Part shown: positions 25,901-39,227 of the stretch, piece by piece
Layout: every line of letters begins with the position of its first letter
How positions within the stretch are numbered: position 1 is the first letter of the stretch
From: Trichoplax sp. H2
Taxonomy: Eukaryota; Placozoa; Uniplacotomia; Trichoplacea
Assembly (NCBI GenBank): GCA_003344405.1
Contig: NOWV01000053.1
Coordinates: 1-64,000, forward strand
Length of the DNA stretch: 64,000 nt
Direction of reading: 5' to 3'
Made by a program: the position numbers and the translations under genes
Notes under the pieces: generated by a model
What the model saw: only the letters and a program-made list of their open reading frames with translations
Database searches by the model: none
What the model was told of the DNA's origin: nothing

Positions 25901-27558
25901 ACAATGAATATCAATCTTATCAATTTAGTATTAAATTTAGATTTGTAAAATGTAAAAAGTAAATCTAACCCGTGTAGAGATGAGGATGTGGCTGATTTTG
26001 TTTCTGGCATAATTAAATCTTGACGTTGCAACAGATTTTTTAGCGAATGCTACATAATCGTAGTGTCGCTCATTCCAGATATCATCAAATATGAATAATG
26101 TTCTCGCTATTTCGGAGTTATCTAGAAAAAATTTTATTGATATATTTATCAGCAGATAATAATACAGGATCAATGATTCTACTACTATCTGTTATTAGAG
26201 TAAACTATATATACAATGAAGACTATATCAAGCATAAACCTTGCAAGAAACGATCGATTTTGGCGCTAATTTCATCCAATGTTTGAGGTGATTGCACCCA
26301 GACGATTCCAAGACGAATACTCAAATTCTTTAGTATCGACAATAGCTTCTCATCAGAAATATTACCTAGATTAAAATGAAAGAATAACCTACGATATGCT
26401 GTATAATCAATAAGTCTAATCAGCATAGTAATCAATTATTACTTGTCAATTGTAACTCCTGCTAATATTTTATCGAATTCGTTTGATATTGTTCATATGT
26501 GCTTTTGTCATCATTTCGTGTAATTATAATGATTTAATATTCATTAAACTACATTTCATACCAATTTTAATCCAATAACAACCGTGTGGTTTAAAATAAT
26601 TATCAGCTTCGATGCTACGTCGAACAGATTGGCAAACGGCAACACTTTTACCACTGCCGGCCATTCCATGCACTAAAATATGACCGCTGTTTTCATGAAT
26701 TCTCTTCAGTTCACTACAGATAGTGTTAACAAATTCGTTCCGAGTGATATAATCGGATTCGGGAATTATGGGAAGATTTCTTAACAAATTTTCTTATCAT
26801 TTCCGATATACAACACATATTTAGAAAACAGAATTATAAAGTGTTTATTAAATCTAATTGGTGAGAAATCAGAGGTGATTTTATTTTAATTAGAATCAAA
26901 TGCTTATTGTAAAGACAAACAAGTAAGACGGAAAGAGGCTTGTAATTAATTTTTATTCAATATTGCAAGCCTGGTATAACTTTAAAATGATTCAAATTGT
27001 GAGCCAGCTTACCATCTTGAATTGCATGCTCTTCTCCTCCAGTATCAAAATAAAAATAGACATATTATCGTTAAATTTGCTTAATATTTACATATTTAAA
27101 TTATCCTAATAAGTTAGAACACGACTCTTAATTAAATGTTGTTAGTATACAAAGTAAATTTAATTAGTACACTGTGCCTTTGAAGATCGACAGGTTTCAT
27201 AAATGTAACGTGGCACGAGAGTATTTAAAGTAACTAATTTACCATCATCACAAATTTTTGTAGCCTTTGCTTCATTTTCCAATTTTTGGCCAATATTTTG
27301 AACATGCTGAACCTGAGCTTCTTTTAAAATGGAGCAAAACTGAAAAAAATTCTCATCATTTCTTGATTTCAATAGCTGAATAAATTCGAATGCCCGCTGT
27401 TTATTATTGTCGCATTTGTCTCTTAATTTGACCAGCTCATCGTCTGATATGATCATTTCACTATTTAAATCATATATTAAATCTAACAGTGGAACATCAT
27501 TACTGATGATTCGACGATTTTTATTAATAACATCAGTGATGTATTGGCTCAAAACCAT
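19942..27558 (-). CDS. APAF1-like CARD / NB-ARC / WD40 protein
   Basis: The architecture is that of APAF1, the scaffold that oligomerises and recruits caspases through CARD-CARD contacts. CARD exon 27558-about 27168 includes LLDLIYDLN, FEFIQLLKSR and FFQFCSILKE. NB-ARC: 26787-26562 with the P-loop HGMAGSGKS; 26365-26240; 26121-25970 with Walker B TLFIFDDIW and sensor ILISTR; 25483-25044 with the ALPLAI (GLPLA-type) motif. Winged helix and helical region: 24756-24423 (LHDLMIQYL) and 24283-24090. WD40 region: 23997-23841, 23735-23616, 23290-23114, 23013-22816, 22736-22386 (starts VWSL), 22276-22123, 22040-21868, 21785-21633, 21486-21343, 21193-21050, 20707-20450, 20373-20305 and 20238-19942 with stop. 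Phases join without conflict from 23290 to the stop. Three parts are unsettled: a small linker exon near 27038-27015, a short stretch between the sensor and ARC exons, and an exon around 23560-23465. The WD repeats are strongly diverged. Family placement is firm; orthology to APAF1 rather than a lineage-specific paralogue is not. Confidence 0.85.
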
Positions 27559-29715
27559 TTTGGATCAAATTGCTGTATAAAGTCGCACGATCTAGTTTAA
27601 GATACAATAGCCAAATACGGTTGTTAGCATTAGCACAACTATTGAAGTTAAAATCCAAAACGAAGCTAAAGTAGCAACTCGAACTTTAAAAGTTGTACAC
27701 TTGCAATTTCGTTAATTAAGTAACTAACGGCGATACTAAAAGGCTTGATCAGAACAGGATAAAAAAAAATTTCGAATTAGATTATAACTAGGGCTTTAAG
27801 AAAATTCTTGCTAGCTCCAAATTTATCGTCAAAATAAAAGCTTATGTTGCAATCTCAGCTTGAAATATTGTTCAATTACGAAGATTACTAACTGAAGGAC
27901 AAAAAGAGTTCAATAGTATTGATGCATAACGAATAATTTATGCGAACTCTGATAGAAATGGAACCTGTACGAAAGTTACAACTTTAAAAACTGTACGCAA
28001 TATTATAGTCGCTTCGATTGGAAAGTAAAAAAGCAAAACATTTGAACTACATCTTATCATGTTTAGTTATATTTGAACTTACCTAAGAAGGATGGTTATG
28101 CCGAAAATTTTACTTTAAATGTTGACATTGCACAATTAATTTAACTTGAAAGACCTCAAAGAAGTATCAGCATTGCTGAAACAGTATCTTTTGATAAAGT
28201 ACAGTAAAGCTGTCCATTGGAGATTAACACCTAGATTTAGCCATCTTGAAGGTGATACCAGGCAAGCTAGTAATGAGATGCAGCTCTGTAAACAATGATA
28301 TTATTAATAGATCTCATAATAGTGCCGCATCCACTGGCCAGTATAGCTACAGATGTGTTTTAATTAATTAAAATAGTAGCTAATGTCCGGACGTCCAACT
28401 TTTCCGTTACCAAACTATGAAGGAGATACTAGATTATTTAGCATTTTGCATTTGTTGTGGAAATATTTCCACAGTAGTAAGAGTAATTGGTCTTTATGAG
28501 CGTCTCTGAATGTATGCAATTAAATCCAAAGCAGTTTTCGTATGTCAGTAAGACTTGCTCATAGTTAGATCGATTGTAATTCCTATGTTCAATAATAACA
28601 AAATATTAATCTTAACAATATCGAAAAATCGAAAGTTTCAATCTGCCTACCTAGGCTAACTTTTATGGCTGGCTCTTACGAGGCGTTGAAATGTGGTTGG
28701 TTATACGACTTCCATTTATAGCATTGGCTGTAAAATTATGCTTACTAAATTTGCTCTGGATATAGTAATTTCAGTTTAAGATCGATATAAAATTGTAAAC
28801 ATTTTTAACTAGTAATTTTACCCCATAGTTGCCGATATAAATAATTTAATAATAATACCGTAACAATTATGATTAAACCGATACCAAATAATGTGAAATT
28901 AATGGCCAAAGAGGATGTACTTAACGCCTCTAAGACTATAAGCTCGTCGTAAACAATTTCATAGGATAGTAAAGAGAAGTAATAGTCGTTAGAGTTGTCA
29001 ATCTGAAAGAGGACGAACTATGTAAAGAAATCTATGTTGAGAACGATATGTGTAGTCTAGCGGCAGTATTGGAATGAAATTGAGCATGCAGGCTTATCAT
29101 ATAAAAAATGGAACTAATTAACTAGATAGCAATCAAGATTTATCAAACCACTTTCAATTGTATTAAATGTATAATTACTATATGGTAAAGATCACTAAAA
29201 TTTTTCCGACACTTACGTAGGATATGGTTTATTTTTATACTGATGACCGATTACAAGCGGTGTGGATCTTGTTGAGGCAAATGAGTTAGCTGAAATTATC
29301 TCGAGATGCTTGATTACATTAAAACAGGACAGTATATGATATATTATTAACATTGCTAGCACTTTGCAACACACCCCGCGTGTTAGTCATTATACTAAAT
29401 CACTTCTTACATGCGCTTTTAATAAGCAAACTGATTTCTCAAAGTAAATATAACTATTTATTACATCTTTTATGTATTATTTATCATTTCAATTTGTCAA
29501 AACCATATCGCATTGCTATACTAATTACTATATCTAATAAAATCTTTTCGCTTTATTAATAAAATTCGAAGATTTATTTAGGTATCAATTTGATTTCTAT
29601 TAACGACACTCATTACCTTGCAAGTCAATTTACGTAAATCAAACTTAATGGACGGGTATGCATGTTTAAATTTCTTAAGGGGGCCAATAAGAACTATTCG
29701 CAAGTTAGTTTTATT
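27559..29715. other. Intergenic stretch upstream of the APAF1-like gene
   Basis: No coding exon recognised. It presumably contains the promoter of the APAF1-like gene, but I see no clear core element. Confidence 0.4.
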
Positions 29716-30325
29716 AAATATGTTCAATAATAATATATAAATCTCTTTCATGATTGTTAACAATGAGCGACGACTGTTGATAATTCCATAATTCAAGCTA
29801 ATTATTGGAAAATTTATAAATGTTAGTTTCCGATACATCTGTCATGTTTTTGCATTATAAATGCCAATGCATGATTCGTCTTCATAAATTGCTTAGAGAA
29901 ATTGATCTGACCCTAGATTTTCATAGCTGAAGCTATAGGTACCACAGTGCAGTTTTAAAGTATTATTTTGGCAGCATTTGATTAAAACTTCCGCATAGGA
30001 ATTGATTATGTAGTGACTTGAAAATTGGACATTGAGAATATCTACATTGAAGAGTTTGAGCTGCGAAGATTATATTAGGTAGCATCATTTTCTTACTGCT
30101 AAATGTTCTCCTTTTTCAATCAATAACACGTTACCACCAATATATTCTCTGAGCTCTATCTACAGTTTAGTAATTTAGTAGATTGTATTAGCTTTAATTC
30201 TACTACTAATTTCATTCACTCTTCGTCATCAAAACAAATTTATTGGCTGCACTTTTTTATGGTCATTAGTTAAAAGTAAGCCTTACAAGTAGACTGCCAT
30301 CTTTCTCTCCCCATTTACTATATAT
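29716..30325 (-). pseudogene. Decayed copy of the 3' end of the APAF1-like gene
   Basis: Three blocks resemble the last exons of the neighbouring gene in the same order and orientation. The block at 29740-29790 (gacgactgttgataattcc) matches 19990-20020 (aagactgttgacaattcc). Near 30093, cttactgctaaatgttctcc is repeated from 20300-20320. Near 30296, tgccatctttctctcccca matches 20519-20540. The copy has stops and indels and no intact frame, so it is a relic of a segmental or tandem duplication of the WD40 region. Confidence 0.65.
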
Positions 30326-33300
30326 AGTCATCTGTGCCTTAGCATAGAATCTTTTACTACAATCTATGGTTATGAACTACTAAATATGTCTTAAGAGGTG
30401 AAGAGGTGAAGATTCTGTTTATTAAGTAGTTACGTGTTTTGCTAGTAGAAATTATAGAACCTAATTGTAGACTTGATTTGTATGAATGTCTGTGTTTAGC
30501 CCTGATTTATATCAGATATTATAATTTTTATAGACTTTGAGACTTAAAAATTTTAGCAGACTAACGTTTGCTATATCCGGATAAAAATTTGTAACACAGA
30601 GATAAACAACGGTACTTTATAAATAGATTCGAATACTGCTAGGGGGAGGAAGAAGTCTAGAAACCTAAAGGTATAAGAGAAAAATCCATTGATAGTAGGA
30701 GAAGATAGTAACCATTAAAATATTTTAATCCAATCATTTATTACGTAGAGAAATAAAGTTGCCTTGTATAAGCAGCCGAACAGTCTTCTAGATTATTGTG
30801 AAATTGGAACCCGGCTAGTTTAGTCAAGCAGAATCGAGTTCTTTACAATTAGCTAGACAGCTAATTATGTAAGAGCTTCAAGGTTAGATTGTGTTGTAAT
30901 CATGATTAATCTCGTATTATATACGATCTCTAACATGGTTTAAAGTACAACATAATTTATATTAATTTAGATCTAAGTGTAACGACAGCTAATATTATTT
31001 ATTAGTATTAACTTCCAGGTTTAGATTTGTTGTAGCTGCTCATGAATATATAGAAGGTACTCGTATTAAAGCGAGTTACTTTTACAATAAAGAGATTTCA
31101 ACTTTGATTTTGGTGAAAACTAGTATCTGTGCTTAACTACTAGTGGAAGCAGTTTCTGTGTTCCAAAAGTGATTATAACATCTTTACGATATCAATTTAA
31201 TGCTCTAAACTTCTAGATTGTCAAGGCCTTTTCTTAGCTTTACAACCACATTTATGACACTAAATCCCTTCTACTAACTGAGTAAACCTTTACTAAGTAC
31301 GATAAAATACTTACACTGAATAATCAATTTCTAGAACTATGCTTCCGACAAGGAACATTAGCTTCTCGGGGTTAGGAACTACGCTTCCGTGTCCGATTTT
31401 GGATTAACCCTTTGCGCCAGTAGATGGATAAAGGTTTTCGCCAAGACAATTATCTGAAGGCTTTGTACACATCTAAGATATTTTTAATTGACAGTAAATC
31501 TCAACCCCTGTAATCTAATATACTGTAGTAATTTAATAAAACAACTATATTATAAATCGTGCTAACGTAAATAACTCTCTAATGCAAAGATAAGTACAGT
31601 GTAGTGTTTACTTCTAAATACTATATAGTCTATTCTTAGTATTTGTTAATTTCCACTAGAATGTAGCATAACTCCTTACTTGTATAATTATATTTAACAA
31701 TTCACGCTGTGGAAATCTGATTATACTCTAGTCTGATTGAATCGTAGAATTACTCTAATATAGAACTAAGGTATTCTTATTAGTCATTTGTGTTTTATAA
31801 ATGATTCTTCCTGTGCTTTTTAAATTGTAAAAGCTACCATCTTGCATCTATCTCGTTAGTTAGTAACTAAAAAGTTAAGCAATAATATATTTCTATCATG
31901 CTTTTACATTTCGGATATGAAGCTGAAGTAAGTAACCACATATGGTGTAGATTCACGAAAAGTAATCAACAGCAACGTAAATAGAACCGAAGTGGCTACT
32001 AGAATCGCCATCAGTATTCAATCAGTTAGTAGAAAATTACATATCCTACTTGCTCTTGAAAATAGCTTTTATCACTAATAAGATAAGCTACAGTACAGTA
32101 GCTCATTAACAATTAAGAGCAGAAACAGGAAATTGCAATTGGTTGATTTTTAACACATGATTTATTTATCATTGTAATGAAATATTAATGTTTGCATATT
32201 CAAACAAGAGTTGGTGGAAAGAGAAATCGAAAGTAGGCATGAATTACAATATATCTAACAAATCAACACGAATTTCGTAGTGTGTTCGACCCCATGGACT
32301 AACAGCATTATTCTAACACTTATAATAGACTAGGGAATATCCCTAAGCAATTTAGTAAGGTAGCTTATTTATTGGTTTGCATTAATTATATTTATTGATG
32401 GGGAAATATTAAGTAGAGTAAGATAATTAAAAGTCGACATCGAAAATTAGAATATACCGTACATGATGTGAAGTGTAAAGACTACGGTACTAAGACCTAT
32501 TTTTTGGTATGAAATATAATAGAGATTATTATGTTATAGATGCTGTTGTACAAGCAATATCATCTAGGAATAGTTAGAACGGTCTATTATTTGTAGCATT
32601 TCGACCTGTAAATATTTACCATTTAATGATAAAAATTGAATAAGACCTTGCTAATTCGAGGAAATCCCTCCCATCTCTCACAAGTCAAAAGAGACAGTAT
32701 AGAGCAAAAATTCGATCAAATGGCTAGTAATTGTTTATGACCAATAATAAAATAAAATTGTTACTTATTGCTTTTTTTGATGCGGTAAAGGACATTAATC
32801 TCAGAAGCGTCATTTGAATAACATACTTAAGCCACGATTAAATGATGATCAGTGACTTTAACTGCTACAGTTTCAATATATGACTTTAGTTGCTACAAAG
32901 TTGTTTCATCCCATGCATATGTACGCAGAAATGGAAAAGAATAGCATCACGAATCGATTACTATGATTCAACGATATTGAAAACTCGATATCTCAAAGTG
33001 TTACGCGAGGATTTTTGCTTATAATACAGTGTACTGTAATTCTAGCTTCTTACTAGATTAAAAGAATGCAGTTCTTATTTATCTATCACTAGGTACAAAA
33101 ATTGACAACAAACTACGATATTTCACTTTTCAGTTCTGTAGTTGAGCCGAACTAAACGAAAAGCCAAGAACTAATTCTTTCGTTCTTTCTCCTTTTTATG
33201 TATCAATCTCATCTTGCAGATTGTATTGCCGATATATGATATAATATATGCGCACGTTTAAAATGCTACCAATGCGACACATAGGGCAGATATATTAGCA

Positions 33301-33494
33301 TAAAGTATACTATTAAATCTTTGTATGCGTACGGTCATGTAATATTTTCAAGTATCGATTGCTATCTGTTTAACAATATCTGTATACTTCCGCCTAGTAA
33401 AATCACAGGAATATTAACAGGGATATCTTTTAGCTAATACGTAGGCTACAATATGGTATTGGCTTAGCCAACAGAATTCTAGAATCAATTTAAA
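30326..33494. other. Intergenic stretch, gene-free apart from a repeat
   Basis: AT-rich. It contains the LTR-like copy B listed separately; otherwise no exon, RNA gene or ordered repeat recognised. Confidence 0.4.
31600..31880 (+). repeat. LTR-like repeat, copy B (truncated)
   Basis: Starts TGTAGTGTTTACTTCTAAAT and is clearly related to the reverse complement of 779-660 over about 75 bases. A second matching block, atctatctcgttagttagt, lies at 31845-31863 and near 505-485 (reverse strand). The downstream third seen in the other copies is missing or decayed. No open frame is associated. Confidence 0.5.
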
Positions 33495-36400
33495 CTAGAT
33501 ACTCTTCCATCGTTCTGAATGTACACCTGCCGCAGTTTGAGTCTTAGCTTGCAACCCTTCATCCGACTTCGAAGGTAATGGCAATGCTTGGAGTTCCTCC
33601 TTTTCCAAGTTTGCAATGACAGAGTAAAAGTTGTTAATAAAGCTGTACAAAAATCACGTACTTTTACGATCGACCTTATTTTTATCATGATATACTGGCA
33701 ATTTTAAATAAAATTACTTGATTTTTCTTCGGACTGACACTTTTATGTGGAGAATTACTTTTCCCACGAGTTTGCAATTTTGAATTGTTCCCAACATGGC
33801 TTGAGAAGACATCGAAGCTGGCACCAGGTATAATTTTAGGAAGTACCATAGCTTCCTTTTTATTCTTAATTTTTTTTTTAGAATCTTCACAAGCATAAGT
33901 ACGAGTTAACTTGGGTAATTGAGTTTGTGCTCTTCCATTCTTATTCTCTGACTACAGCATAGATATAATCAACGAATTAGTATTAGAAATACAGCCTAAT
34001 TTTATCATAAATTGAAATACAAACAAAAGCATCACACAAGGCATATTAATTGAAATCGAATATTATAGACGATAGCTTAACTGCACTGCCTTTATCGATT
34101 TTGAACGAAATGCTTTACATTAGCAACACTCTTTCGACTATCTCTCATGCCTTACTAAGTTACTATACCTTTGATGAATCACAAACTTTATTTGATCGTT
34201 TCAATCTCTTGAGTTTTCGCTACATGTCATGCAAAGTCGTTTATTAATTTAATAGACGTTATTTGAAGCAATTAGAAACGAATATAAACGAGTATCGATT
34301 TATTAATGTAGTGATAGACACCACCAACAATTATTTTATTTTTACGCTATTTTATCGAATACAGGTGCTGAATATTAAGTCAAATACTGCTACCTTTTTA
34401 CGCTTTTTGGGGGGTCTTTTATTTTCACTAAATTCACAGTCGCATAGCCTTTCATCTTTTTCATGCGTCTGCTTACCTTCAGGCACCTGCAACGAAACAA
34501 AGATGTATCTCATAAATAACTACCGATATGCTTTTGCTTCAGGGCATTGAAATGAAATTAAACATAATAAAGCTCAAATTCAGCTTTTACAGTACCCGAT
34601 TAAGTTGATGTCTTTGTATTCCTAATTCAGGTTTAGGAGACTCATTAGCATGTTGTGATGTTCTGCAAGTATCGGTAGTTTTTCTCGTAACATCTGATCC
34701 TGCAATAGCACATCCAGTTCCTGAAGACTTTGCATTAGGACATTTGGAAACACTGCATTCACCCAAAATAACTCAAATCAGTATCTAATCCTATACGTAT
34801 ATGCAAGCAATCTAACCTAACATTATGCTAATATTATAGAATTTTTCCAGGATTGGCTGTTCAATCTCTGATAATTCAGAACTTTGAGGCTTTTATATAG
34901 CATTACAAGCTTCGTTGGTGCAAATTATTAACAAATGTATAGCCAAGTCTACATACTGAATATAGTAAGAATCACAACATACTTTCTATGACATTTAGTA
35001 TCAGTTAATTAATGGCTAGGTGTTAACATACGATTCATTACTCAACAAAATTATATCATTAATGATGCAATAATAAATTAACAGTCACAAGAACATATAA
35101 AATATTCGCAGTTCAAAATGGCCTGTCAATCTAAATATGTGTTATTTGTAACCGTAATGCAATATTTACCGAATCTCTTCGAAATAGAGACATTGCAGTG
35201 CTTCTTTTGCTGAAATTCTAAGTAAACAATCAAAAGTATTAAGTTACAATCATACTAGTAATTGCAAGTTTACTGTTATTAAAACTCAGATTAACCTATT
35301 AGCTGGATCATAGCAACATAATTTCGTAATTATTGATACACATTCAACGGATGCATTTGGTAAACAATTTGCAAGTCCTTTACCAACTTGATGATCAAAG
35401 TTAAAATTAATTATTTCTAAATCTTCGCATTTTCTAGATAAAAAATAGTTGTTAAGGGAAACATCGATGTCAGCAAACATTTTCTAAAATTACCGGCTTT
35501 AGTTGCAAATTAGTATAATTATAGTCAATATTGCTTTAAACCATGAGAAAATATCTATCTATCTCTAAGATGGATAGATTTCACTACCATATCAGTAGAG
35601 AAATTAATCTATAAATCGATTATAGTCAATCAATAGCGCCGGACAAGATAAAAAAAAATAATTAAATAATTAGCGTACTCCTTAAATTTCGTTAAGACAT
35701 CATCGGCTGGCGTGCCCAGAATATTATGAATCTTAGTAATTTGATCACCCTCATTTATCCCGAAAAATAGTCGACGTGAGCTAGAAGGAAAGACGGTAAA
35801 TATGAAATATTGATATAACAAATTCGCTATGATTACTATGGTCTTGGTCATTTTATAAATCGTTGCATTAGCGTAAAACATAACTGATAAAGACTTACGT
35901 TATCATTTCAAACATAATGCATCCAATACTCCATTCGTCTACCTTGCATGTATAATAGCCACTGGTTAATAAACATTCAGGAGCACGATACCTAGATGGT
36001 AGTTAGATAATAGTAGAAGTAAAGAACATTTTCTAGAGGTGATAGTACTCCTAGAGTAATTCAAACTCAAAATGCACAAATGGATCATTAAATTATAGTT
36101 TGAGAATAATCATGAGTATACTGAAGTTCTCCTTCTATTTTTAGTCTTACCATAGACATGAAGGACGGTCAAGGTAAGGAAGTGGTGAATAACTGCTACG
36201 GGAAAATTCAAATCCTGTCAGTTTTACAACACTGCCTTTAACCAGAATATTTTCAGGCTTGATATTATCATGGAAAATATCATTGCTGTAAGCGAAGAAG
36301 AAATAAACAAAGCACTCCATAATTATATTAAATGGCATACATCTAGATTTAATAATCGAAAGCAAGATAAAAACGGGATTAAGAAGTAAGGTTGGGTAAG

Positions 36401-39227
36401 CTTATCAGTAGAATTGATAGTATTCATTTTTCTAGCTTATCCATAAAGAAGAATACATATTTTCAGTTTTTCATACCTATGCATGTATTCGACAGCCTTA
36501 AGTAGTTGCCAAACGTAAGAAGTAATTTTATCCTTTGATAACTGATTACTGAAGCCTACTCATTAAGAACAAATAAAAATTATTTACAGAGAGCAACTGC
36601 TGCATTAATTTCAAATTAATTTGAACAGTAAGATTACATTCTATTTAGGACATAGTAATAGGTAAAGAACTTAAACAAATGAAATTTTATGTAAGATAGT
36701 AACAGAAAACCTTACTGCACAAATAAACGAGACCCAATACTATACAAACCTTTAATTAATTGATCCAAGTTTATTTCTATTAATTCTGTAATTATCCAGG
36801 CCGAACCAGTTTCGGTTGCACTATTGCACATTGAAGTTAATATTATTTTTTAATAAAATCGAGGACCTACAACTACCTAAATGACGCAACGTTAGCGCAA
36901 AGTACGGTATTCGAAGTTCATTTATTCGTGAAAGATTCTAAAACTACCCTTCTTAGTAGTCNNNNNNNNNNNNNNNNNNNNATTTTCAGGCTTGATATTA
37001 TCATGGAAAATATCATTGCTGTAAGCGAAGAAGAAATAAACAAAGCACTCCATAATTATATTAAATGGCATACATCTAGATTTAATAATCGAAAGCAAGA
37101 TAAAAACGCGATTAAGAAGTAAGGTTGGGTAAGCTTATCAGTAGAATTGATAGTATTCATTTTTCTAGCTTATCCATAAAGAAGAATACATATTTTCAGT
37201 TTTTCATACCTATGCATGTATTCGACAGCCTTAAGTAGTTGCCAAACGTAAGAAGTAATTTTATCCTTTGATAACTGATTACTGAAGCCTACTCATTAAT
37301 ACTATACCAACCTTTAATTAATTGATCCAAGTTTATTTCTATTAATTCTGTAATTATCCATGCCGAACCAGTTTCGGTTGCACTATTGCACATTGAAGTT
37401 AATATTATTTTTTAATAAAATCGAGGACCTACAACTACCTAAATGACGCAACGTTAGCGCAAAGTACGGTATTCGAAGTTCATTTATTCGTGAAAGATTC
37501 TAAAACTACCCTTCTTAGTAGTCGTATGAAATACTAATCAAGAGAGCAGCGTCTAGCATATAATTCCTTAAAGCCACTAGTACAACTTTACAATATATAG
37601 TAAAACAAAATTTAAATATTCTTTCAATTACTTTGGAATGCATATACAAACTACAGAACAGAATTACATTAAAACAGATTGAAAGAGGCATCTAATCAAA
37701 CTTAAACTACTTAACAATTAGAGCTAATATCAAAGCTTTTAGTAACAACTTAACCTATATTTCTTTTAAAATAGGTGTTACACCTTAGAAGTAGACAAAC
37801 TACTATCAATAATATAGCTATAAAATCTCCATCCTATTAAATATAGAAAACTTTAACTGTACTTATCGTTCAAATAACTAGAGCGAAAATGATAATTTCG
37901 TGATATACAGTAAGGCCATTATACCTTGTTCAAGCTGACTAGAGAGATCAGAAGTTACCATAATGCACAGTAGCTATATTAATGAGTAGTGTAGGACTAC
38001 GGATATCATAAATTATAGTAATCACGGAAGTAGTTACTATTTTGAGTCAAACTACATACAAAATATCGTGGATAAACCTGACTATTGACTTATTGGGCTT
38101 TTGATTCCCTCGATGTGATATTGCTTTGACTTGTAACATAAATTTAGCTATCATCTTATTTTCCCTGTAAGTATTCAAAATGTGAACTTACTAGAGAACT
38201 TGCCGTAACTGAACAACATTCGGATGTCCGGATAATCGCTTTAGCGCTTGAACTTCGACCAAATATTGAAATTTACTGCGACTGTATTTCGTCATAAAGG
38301 GAAAGTTGTGGATTTAGAATATTAATGTGATCTAATGTTATTATGTACTGTTTACAGTTAATTAACTAAAATTTTTCACATTAATATGCCCTTCGGTATA
38401 AAGAAGGATAACGTACTTAGATTGAAGCTATCGATCAAATGCCATCTTAGTCCTCTTACTAAGAGTATTTAATAATAACAATAATATTAATAGTATTTCC
38501 ATTAGGCATAGTACGGTTCAGCTACAACTGCATTCATTGAATTCTAAAATTTTATTCTTTATTATCATTTCTGATTAGGGTATATAACAAATATTAAAAG
38601 TAATAAGTTTATCGTTAGCTACTTAGCTAATAATTGAAAATTGGAGAAGATATTGATAAACTGAATAGAATACTGTTCGTTCAAGATGATAATAGTATAT
38701 CAATGTTGCGGAGACAAGCTCCGAAATAATAATTACCGAGTTAATTAAAATATCTAATTTAAATTGTTATTTGCTCCAGTAGTTCAATAAATGTTAATCT
38801 ATTACCCGTTAGTAACTTATTTGTGTAGTCAAGAGTTAGTTCAACTACAAAAGTCTCCTAAGTCAGTTAGGAACATGAGTACTACTGACATTAACATTTA
38901 AGACCCATTTACAAAGGCTGAATTGTAACACTCAAGCATATAATTTATATATTTTCACACGGATTAAGAGTACGGTAGTTTAGATATTGATATCACCTGA
39001 GAAACAATCCAGTAAATGTAGTCTTTACAATTATCACCTTATAGAATCACATGCCATGGTTTGCATTGTTAGCAATTTTCCCATCTACATTCACAAATTA
39101 TATTCTTACCTATTGTACCGTTGCTTCATCTTCTTGCATGAATAATGAAACTGTTCTTTAATCAGATAGCATTTACGTAAACCCGGGAAAGCATTTTCGT
39201 AATTGCTATTCGATAGTAGTCCATAAC
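33495..39227 (-). CDS. MOK-family pseudokinase, paralogue of the adjacent MOK gene (5' exon not identified)
   Basis: Fourteen exons: 39227-39110, 38281-38192, 36820-36750, 36555-36477, 36285-36151, 35991-35899, 35780-35679, 35433-35296, 35217-35170, 34752-34596, 34486-34394, 34219-34169, 33951-33718 and 33599-33495. They total 1514 bases: two bases completing a split codon, then 504 codons including stop, with no internal stop. Exon boundaries and phases match the MOK gene at 48222-54748. Key differences: GEGTFSEV is replaced by [16 protein letters not shown] by [11 protein letters not shown] by GFE. The beta-3 lysine (CKKMKQRY) and the YRAPECLLT motif are kept. The tail has a basic PPKKRKK patch (possible nuclear signal) and shares LPKI-PGASFD with the sister gene. 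A small first exon with the ATG is expected upstream of 39227. I infer a scaffold or regulator without kinase activity. The locus is split by the assembly gap at 36962-36981. Confidence 0.85.
36249..36961. repeat. Assembly duplication, copy 1 (long allele)
   Basis: This 713-base block is repeated almost identically immediately after the N gap. It covers exons 36820-36750 and 36555-36477 and the start of exon 36285-36151 of the MOK-like gene. Confidence 0.85.
36962..36981. other. Scaffold gap (20 N)
   Basis: A run of exactly 20 N. It sits between two copies of the same sequence, so it is probably a false join rather than missing DNA. Confidence 0.99.
36982..37523. repeat. Assembly duplication, copy 2 (short allele)
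   Basis: Repeats 36249-36961, lacking 171 bases that correspond to 36567-36737. Both copies end at the same point (cttcttagtagtc). The few differences include one synonymous change in a MOK-like exon (GCC versus GCA, both Ala). The duplicate exons here (37018-36982, and the counterparts of 36555-36477 and 36820-36750) should not be counted as extra coding exons. Confidence 0.85.

Noticed and set aside
36928-37122. Plus-strand frame spanning the N gap
   Set aside because: It runs through Ns and is the antisense of duplicated MOK-like exon sequence.
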